Assembly (NCBI GenBank): GCA_963803155.1
Contig: CAWDMN010000024.1
Span: 1-11,032 of the forward strand
Length of the DNA: 11,032 nt
Origin: CAWDMN01 sp963803155
GTDB lineage: Bacteria > Acidobacteriota > Terriglobia > Versatilivoradales > Versatilivoraceae
Direction: 5' to 3'
Positions 6,411 to 11,032 of the stretch are shown one piece after another. The position numbers and the translations under genes were made by a program. Numbering within the stretch: position 1 is the first letter of the stretch; every line of letters begins with the position of its first letter. The notes under the pieces were generated by a model that made no database searches, was not told where the DNA came from, and saw only the letters and a program-made list of their open reading frames with translations.

Positions 6411-7778
6411 CTACTTGATATAAACGGTTTTCACATTGACAAACTCATGAATGCCAAAAGCGGAAAGCTCCCGACCATAGCCGGACAGTTTAATGCCGCC
6501 AAACGGAAGCCGGGCATCCGAACGGACAAAGTCGTTGACAAAACAGGAGCCAGCCTCCAGCCTCTCGTGTGCCAACAACTCTCCCCGCTTGAGGTTCCGG
6601 GTGAAGACAGCTGCGCCCAATCCAAACTGGGAGTCGTTGGCCACTTGAATCCCTTCATCTTCGTCTGCCACTGAAATGATGGCAGCCGCTGGACCGAAGG
6701 TCTCCTCTTCGTAAACCGGCATTCCCTTGCTGACGTTGGATAAAACTGTGGGAGGATAAAATGCACCCGGGCCAGAGGGTATTGTTCCTCCCAATAAGCA
6801 CTTGGCACCCAGGTCAATGCTTTTGGTCACTTGGGAATGCAGGCTCGCGCGCAGGTCGAGCCTTGCCAGCGGTCCTATGGTGACAGTTTCATTGAGAGGA
6901 TCTCCCACAATCTGCTCTTGCATCCGCCCAACCAAGAGACTTTCAAATTCTTTGCGCACCGATTCCACGACAATAAAGCGTTTGGCTGCAATGCAGCTTT
7001 GACCCGCATTTATAAGGCGGGAAAAGGCACACTTTTCAGCAGCCAGCACCAAATCGGCATCCTCTAAAATGAGATACGGATCACTGCCCCCTAATTCGAG
7101 CACGGATTTTTTCAGGGCGGTTCCCGCCTGGGACGCCACGGCAATTCCCGCCTGAGTGCTACCGGTCAGGGTCACTGCGCCGATCAGCGGATGTGCGATG
7201 AGCCGCCCTATCCGGTTGGAATTGAGCAAGAGACTGCGAAAAAGTCCTGGCGGAAATCCGGCCCGGCTTATGATGCTTTCGATGGCCAGCGAGCAGCCGC
7301 AAACATTAGAGGCATGTTTGAGCACCATGCCATTGCCTGCCATTAGTGCAGGGGCGGCAGCCCGGAAGACCTGCCAAAAAGGAAAGTTCCAGGGCATGAT
7401 AGCCAGCAGGATGCCCAACGGGGTAAAGGCTACATAACTGGCCGTGGCTTCTGTTTGAACCGGCTCCGGTGCCAGGAACCGAGGTGCTTCGCTGGCATAG
7501 TACTCACAAACGCCAGCGCACTTTTCAATTTCCGCCGTTCCCTGGGTGATGGGCTTGCCCATCTCTAAAGCCATAAGCCTTGCAAGTGAGTTCTTTTCAT
7601 CCCGCAATAACTTGCCAGCCTCCTTCAGTGCTACGGCACGTGCTGTAATGGAGGTGCGGCGCCAATTTTGGAGGGCGCCTTGAACCGTCTTCAAGATGAT
7701 TTCAACCTCCGCATCCGTATGTTCTGAATAGGAACGGATCGATTCGCCGGTTGTTGGATTGATCGATTCGAATGCCAT
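6411..7778 (-). CDS. sad: NAD(P)-dependent succinate-semialdehyde dehydrogenase (Sad/YneI type)
   Basis: The 455-residue aldehyde dehydrogenase oxidises an aldehyde to the acid; succinate semialdehyde to succinate is the likely reaction. Catalytic residues are Asn131 in MPWNFPFW, Glu228 in LELGGSD and Cys262 in NAGQSCIAAKR. The cofactor region has LKHA (153-156) and TGST (205-208). INPTTGE at the start, EMGKPI (72-77), MPWNFPFWQV, KHASNVCGC, ALKKSVLELGGSDP and SDARLPFGGIKLSGYGRELS run in the same order as in E. coli Sad as I remember it. Length fits too, which separates it from the longer GabD. ATG at 7778 has a strong GGAGGAG (7787-7793 on this strand) 8 bases away. The next gene upstream in transcription is the ThDP enzyme 189 bases off; together they suggest the 2-oxoglutarate to succinate bypass. 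A related medium-chain aldehyde substrate cannot be excluded. Confidence 0.82.
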   Translation of the reverse strand: MAFESINPTTGESIRSYSEHTDAEVEIILKTVQGALQNWRRTSITARAVALKEAGKLLRDEKNSLARLMALEMGKPITQGTAEIEKCAGVCEYYASEAPRFLAPEPVQTEATASYVAFTPLGILLAIMPWNFPFWQVFRAAAPALMAGNGMVLKHASNVCGCSLAIESIISRAGFPPGLFRSLLLNSNRIGRLIAHPLIGAVTLTGSTQAGIAVASQAGTALKKSVLELGGSDPYLILEDADLVLAAEKCAFSRLINAGQSCIAAKRFIVVESVRKEFESLLVGRMQEQIVGDPLNETVTIGPLARLDLRASLHSQVTKSIDLGAKCLLGGTIPSGPGAFYPPTVLSNVSKGMPVYEEETFGPAAAIISVADEDEGIQVANDSQFGLGAAVFTRNLKRGELLAHERLEAGSCFVNDFVRSDARLPFGGIKLSGYGRELSAFGIHEFVNVKTVYIK

Positions 7779-7851
7779 AATAAATTCTCCTCCGAAAATA
7801 GCGTGGATGGAGGCGGGGTGCCCCCGTCTGGGTTTGCCAAGGTTGCTGAGA

Positions 7852-7869
7852 CGGCCTGAGGGCAGGCCG
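7852..7869. repeat. GC-rich hairpin in the ThDP enzyme-SSADH spacer
   Basis: CGGCCTG (7852-7858) and CAGGCCG (7863-7869) form a perfect 7-bp stem with an AGGG loop. It lies in the 189-base spacer between the two minus-strand genes. No T-tract follows on either strand, so it is more likely an mRNA-processing or attenuating structure, or repeat DNA, than a terminator. Confidence 0.4.
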
Positions 7870-7900
7870 CTTCCATCATCCCATTTTCATACTCTTGTCG

Positions 7901-7917
7901 TGCCAGCCGCGTTGGCA
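7901..7917. repeat. Second hairpin in the ThDP enzyme-SSADH spacer
   Basis: TGCCAGC (7901-7907) pairs with GTTGGCA (7911-7917), 6 Watson-Crick pairs plus one G-T, with a CGC loop. It lies 51 bases after the ThDP-enzyme stop in the direction of transcription. No T-run follows. Confidence 0.35.
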
Positions 7918-7967
7918 TGCTTAGCTCGTCAGAGAATCACCTCCAACCTATTCACTAAGCGAGTTTC

Positions 7968-9611
7968 CTATCCCGGAGGACTGCCATTCAGGAGCCGCTT
8001 CACCAACTGATCCCCCACCATGGGATCAATGGGGATATCCACAACCGACAGTTCCTTTTGGTTTAGGGCCAGCTCAAGGTCGCTAGATAACTGCGCTAGG
8101 GATCGCGGACTATAAGCCTTGATCCCAAAACTCTCCGCGTATTTTTTGAAGTCCGGATTGTTGATTCGAGTACCAGTTGACCTGCCTCCATGCATGCGTT
8201 GTTTCCAACTGATCAAACCATAATCGTTGTCGTTAAACACGAGGACGGTAAAGGCAACACCCAGCCGCCGCGCCGTTTCCAACTCCTGAGAATTCATGAG
8301 GAACCCACCATCCCCCATAGCCGCCACAACCCGCCGGCCCGGCTGCTCGAGGGCCGCGGCGACGGCGCCCGGCAGAGCAATCCCCATGCTGGCAAGCCCA
8401 TTGGACATGATGCAACTGCTGGGGCAACAGACGGGAAAATTGCGGGCAATCCACATCTTGTGACTCCCCACGTCGCTGATCAGCAGATCTTCATCGCCCA
8501 TCAAGGTCCTCAGAATATTGAGGGTGCCGGGAACGGTAAAGGAATCTCCCGGCGACAAATTGTAATTGGCAATATCCGTTAGAATGCGCTGACGAACTGG
8601 TTTGTGCCAAGAGGGATCGAAATAAATATTCGCCTCATCCAGAAAGTGGCTGATTTCATCTAATGTCGCGGCGATGTCCGCAACAATCTCCACCTGCGGG
8701 CGGTAGTGGGCGTAGACTTCGGCCGTTGTGAAGTCGATGTGTACGATTTTTTTGCGGCCATCTGGATTCCAGGCATCTGGAGCATATTCCGCAATGTCGT
8801 AACCGACGCTGAGGACCAGGTCGGTTTCGTCCAAGGCATCCATCACAAAATCGCGGAAACCAAGACCTACGCTGAAGAGGGATTGCTCACTCCAATCGGA
8901 GAGGGCCCCTTTTCCCATAAAAGTGTGAACGACTGGCAGGAAGTGCTTTTCCACTAGTCGGCGCAAGTGCCGGGAAGCGCCTTTGCGGATGGCTCCATTC
9001 CCCGCCAGCACCAATGGCCGCCGGGCGTTTTTCAATAGAAGGAAAGCCTCAGCCAGGGCCTTCTGATCAGGCTGAGGACGTCGCACCGCCACCACTGGCT
9101 CCGGCTGGGCCATGGTTTCCATCCGGGCCACATCTTCCGATAGTTCAATGTGCGTGGCCCCGGGCTTTTCGCTTTCCGCGAACTTGAATGCTTTTCGAAT
9201 GACCTCCCCCGCGGTTTCCGGGCTCGCTATGGCCTTGTTCCACTTGGTGATGGGCCGAAACATATTTACAATGTCGAGGAACTGGTGACTCTCCTGGTGT
9301 ATGCGTGTACGGTCTGCCTGCCCCGTGATGGCCACAACGGGACTTTTGTCGAGGGTAGCATCGGCAAGGCCAGTGACCAGATTGGTGGCGCCTGGCCCTA
9401 AAGTCGCAAGACAGACTCCCGCATTGCCCGTGACGCGTCCCCAGACATCGGCCATGAAAGCGGCCCCCTGTTCATGCCGTGTGGTGACAAATTGAATGGA
9501 TGAATTTTTCAGGGAAAAAATCAAATCTTGGATTTCTTCTCCGGGCAATCCAAACACGTAACGGACCCCTTCATTTTCCAGGCATTTGATGAACAATTCC
9601 GATACTTTCAT
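7968..9611 (-). CDS. ThDP-dependent decarboxylase of the acetolactate-synthase family; probable 2-oxoglutarate decarboxylase
   Basis: The 547-residue protein has the three-domain ThDP layout. The N-terminal Pyr domain has GLPGEE (21-26), the activating glutamate Glu47 in TRHEQGAAFMAD and LGPGATNLVTG (71-81). A central domain follows at about 190-330. The C-terminal PP domain has the metal/ThDP motif GDGGF (433-437) and its partner NDNDYGLI (460-467). It resembles AlsS-type enzymes rather than biosynthetic IlvB. No regulatory small-subunit gene is adjacent. The segment ESHQFLDIVNMFRPITKWN (107-125) is close to what I recall of cyanobacterial 2-oxoglutarate decarboxylase, an enzyme often misannotated as acetolactate synthase, which converts 2-oxoglutarate to succinate semialdehyde and CO2. 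The following SSADH gene and preceding fumarase gene support this. Acetolactate synthase is the main alternative. ATG 9611 follows AAGGAA (9619-9624) by 7 bases. Confidence 0.75.
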   Translation of the reverse strand: MKVSELFIKCLENEGVRYVFGLPGEEIQDLIFSLKNSSIQFVTTRHEQGAAFMADVWGRVTGNAGVCLATLGPGATNLVTGLADATLDKSPVVAITGQADRTRIHQESHQFLDIVNMFRPITKWNKAIASPETAGEVIRKAFKFAESEKPGATHIELSEDVARMETMAQPEPVVAVRRPQPDQKALAEAFLLLKNARRPLVLAGNGAIRKGASRHLRRLVEKHFLPVVHTFMGKGALSDWSEQSLFSVGLGFRDFVMDALDETDLVLSVGYDIAEYAPDAWNPDGRKKIVHIDFTTAEVYAHYRPQVEIVADIAATLDEISHFLDEANIYFDPSWHKPVRQRILTDIANYNLSPGDSFTVPGTLNILRTLMGDEDLLISDVGSHKMWIARNFPVCCPSSCIMSNGLASMGIALPGAVAAALEQPGRRVVAAMGDGGFLMNSQELETARRLGVAFTVLVFNDNDYGLISWKQRMHGGRSTGTRINNPDFKKYAESFGIKAYSPRSLAQLSSDLELALNQKELSVVDIPIDPMVGDQLVKRLLNGSPPG

Positions 9612-9691
9612 ATCTCAATTCCTTGACCGGCGTTCTTTGCGAAAGGCGAAGGCGAGCATTATTGTATGGCATCAAGTGAGAGGCGGACGCT

Positions 9692-9701
9692 GTCAGCTGA
9701 C
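9692..9701. repeat. Perfect short palindrome in the fumarase-ThDP enzyme spacer
   Basis: GTCAGCTGAC (9692-9701) is a 10-base perfect palindrome about 80 bases upstream of the ThDP-enzyme start. It could be a regulator site, or part of the repeat-like block that follows at 9724-9767; there is no second copy here. Confidence 0.25.
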
Positions 9702-9723
9702 CTCGAGCCGCAGAGTCGTCGCA

Positions 9724-9767
9724 GCGCGAGTGACGGTGGTCACTCGCGCGCTTTCCACATTCCACAT
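9724..9767. repeat. Strong hairpin plus heptamer repeats between the fumarase and ThDP-enzyme genes
   Basis: GCGCGAGTGAC (9724-9734) and GTCACTCGCGC (9739-9749) form a perfect 11-bp stem with a GGTG loop. On the plus strand it is followed by two tandem copies of TCCACAT (9754-9767). In the direction of transcription it begins 35 bases after the fumarase stop and ends 113 bases before the ThDP-enzyme start. No T-run follows on the minus strand, so it is not a classic terminator. Such a hairpin with GC-rich arms and short direct repeats resembles dispersed REP-type or MITE-type intergenic elements. Confidence 0.5.
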
Positions 9768-9783
9768 ACGACATTCCTCGACT

Positions 9784-11032
9784 TTATTTAGACTCCAGCC
9801 CTGTTGCATCGATTTTGGCAAATAACGTTTCCAACACTTCAGACGACAATCCCGACAATTCCACAGCCACGTCTCGCACCGTCCGTCCGCTTTCATATGC
9901 AGTCTTGGCAATTTGTGCTGCCCGATCATACCCAAGGGCGGGGACAAGCACTGTCGCCAAGGCAAGACTCCGCCCAACACCTGTCCGGCAGCGCAGCTCG
10001 TCCGCCTCCAGTCCGGCAATACACCGCCGGGAGAATTGAGTGACCGCGTTGCTCAAGAGTTCAATCGAATCCAGCAAATTATGAGCGATCAGCGGCATCA
10101 TGGCATTGAGCTCCAAGTTTCCGAAGGCGCCTCCAAAAGCAATGGCAGCGTCATTGCCAATTACCTGGGCTCCTACCTGGATCATCATCTCGCACATCAC
10201 TGGGTTCACTTTTCCGGGCATGATGGAAGATCCCGGCTGGGTAGGGGGGAGCCTGAGTTCCCCAGACCCAACCGCGGGCCCGATCCTAAAAGGCGGATAT
10301 CTCCCGCTATTTTAATGAGACTGATGGCAATGGTTTTTAGTACCCCGCTAGCCATGACAGAGGCATCGCGCGCTCCCTGCGCTTCAAAATGGTTCGAGGC
10401 CTCTCGCAGAAGAAAGCCTGTTTCCGCACGGAGTCCTTCAATCGTGCGTCGAGCGAATTCCGGATGGGTGTTGATGCCAGTCCCCACGGCAGTTCCACCC
10501 AGAGGCAGCTCCTCCAGGTCGGGAATCACCTTTTCCAGGCGGTCCAGCCCATGCGCGATCTGACTGGCATAGCCGCTGAATTCCTGGCCCAACCGCAGTG
10601 GAACCGCATCCTGCAAATGGGTGCGCCCAATCTTCAGAATGTGGTTGAATGCCGATGCCTTGACGAGCAGCTCCCGCCGGAGTTCCTCCAAGGCTGGTTT
10701 CAATTTATTCTCGATCCCGTCCAGCACAGACAAATGGATGGCTGCGGGGATCACGTCGTTGCTCGACTGGCCCAGGTTGACATGATCGTTGGGATGTACG
10801 GATTTATCGCCACGATGGCCGCCCAAAAGCTCAATGGCACGGTTGGCAATGACTTCATTGGCGTTCATATGCGTGGAAGTCCCAGATCCCGACTGATAGA
10901 TGTCTACTACAAACTCCGCGTCGAAACGGCCATCTCGCACTTCGCCCGAGGCCTGAGCGATGGCTTCGGCCAAGCGCTGGGGAAGGAGCCCTAACGCCAG
11001 ATGAGTTCTGGCGGCGTGGAGCTTGATCAATC
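9784..11032 (-). CDS. fumC: Class II fumarate hydratase (fumC), N-terminus off-window, one-base frameshift
   Basis: Two minus-strand frames (11032-10206 and from about 10260 to 9784) together give one fumarase II, which interconverts fumarate and L-malate in the TCA cycle as a cytosolic tetramer. The first frame shows SGSGTSTHMNANEV, HPNDHVNLGQSSNDV, GRTHLQDA and GGTAVGTGIN, the conserved substrate-site blocks. The second shows MPGKVNP, GNDAAI, NLELNAMMP and the C-terminal domain. In the first frame the sequence loses homology after GPRLGLG and stops at 10206. In the other frame the reading ELRLPPTQPGSSIMPGKVNP continues the family pattern, restoring the GSSxMPxKxN signature with its catalytic Ser. 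One G missing (C on the plus strand) in the four-base run 10260-10263 explains it. About 45-50 N-terminal residues lie beyond the window edge. Family resemblance favours fumarase over aspartase; the gene is functional only if the indel is an artefact or recent. Confidence 0.85.
10260..10263 (-). other. fumC: Frameshift site in fumC (short homopolymer)
   Basis: The plus strand reads CCCC here. One additional C makes the fumarase reading frame continuous through GLGEL and on into GSSIMPGKVNP. A short homopolymer is a common place for sequencing or assembly errors. A -1 ribosomal slip at the GGG codon is conceivable, but no canonical slippery heptamer is present (G GGG AAC). Confidence 0.75.

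Noticed and set aside
9913..10563. Plus-strand open frame of 216 codons
   Set aside because: It is antisense to fumC, whose conserved motifs are clear on the other strand; Arg/Pro/Ser-rich composition marks it as a shadow.
10206..11030. Two separate genes for the two fumarase halves
   Set aside because: A single added base makes one continuous family-standard protein, and the second half's ATG (10221) lies inside the conserved GSSIMPGKVNP loop rather than at a real start.

Overview
This window shows seven protein-coding genes. Two run off the edges, and one of those carries a frameshift. It also has several hairpin-rich, repeat-like spacers. Base composition is near 50% GC. Shine-Dalgarno sequences of the AGGAG/GGAG type precede most starts, and two proteins carry signal peptides, so the source is an ordinary Gram-negative-type heterotroph. 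The beta-galactosidase-trimerisation-like protein, the secreted SGNH hydrolase with its family-typical C-terminal domain, and spacers filled with repeat-like palindromes recall Verrucomicrobiota or related PVC genomes. That placement is inference and is weak. No rRNA, tRNA, CRISPR array, insertion sequence or phage gene was seen.

The plus-strand left half (1-5892) begins with the C-terminal part of a glycoside-hydrolase-like protein (1-843). A terminator-like hairpin follows (930-955). Next is a secreted SGNH/GDSL hydrolase (1251-2513), then a 486-base spacer with a REP-like palindrome and a second long hairpin. A tight pair follows: a short-chain dehydrogenase/reductase (3000-3770) and a carbon-nitrogen (nitrilase-family) hydrolase (3821-4687). 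An exported alpha/beta hydrolase of the proline-iminopeptidase type (4978-5892) ends this half.

A 518-base convergent spacer (5893-6410) holds three stacked imperfect palindromes and no credible gene.

The minus-strand right half (6411-11032) is the most interesting part. In transcription order it encodes a class II fumarase (fumC; N-terminus off-window and a one-base frameshift), an acetolactate-synthase-like ThDP enzyme (7968-9611) and a Sad-type succinate-semialdehyde dehydrogenase (6411-7778). An ALS-like enzyme next to this dehydrogenase is the pairing that closes the TCA cycle in cyanobacteria: 2-oxoglutarate decarboxylase plus SSADH in place of 2-oxoglutarate dehydrogenase. Fumarase upstream fits a TCA role. 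The three genes are separated by 170-190 base spacers carrying strong hairpins, so they share a strand and a probable theme but are not a tightly packed operon. The 2-oxoglutarate decarboxylase assignment is inferred from family resemblance and context; a catabolic acetolactate synthase remains possible.
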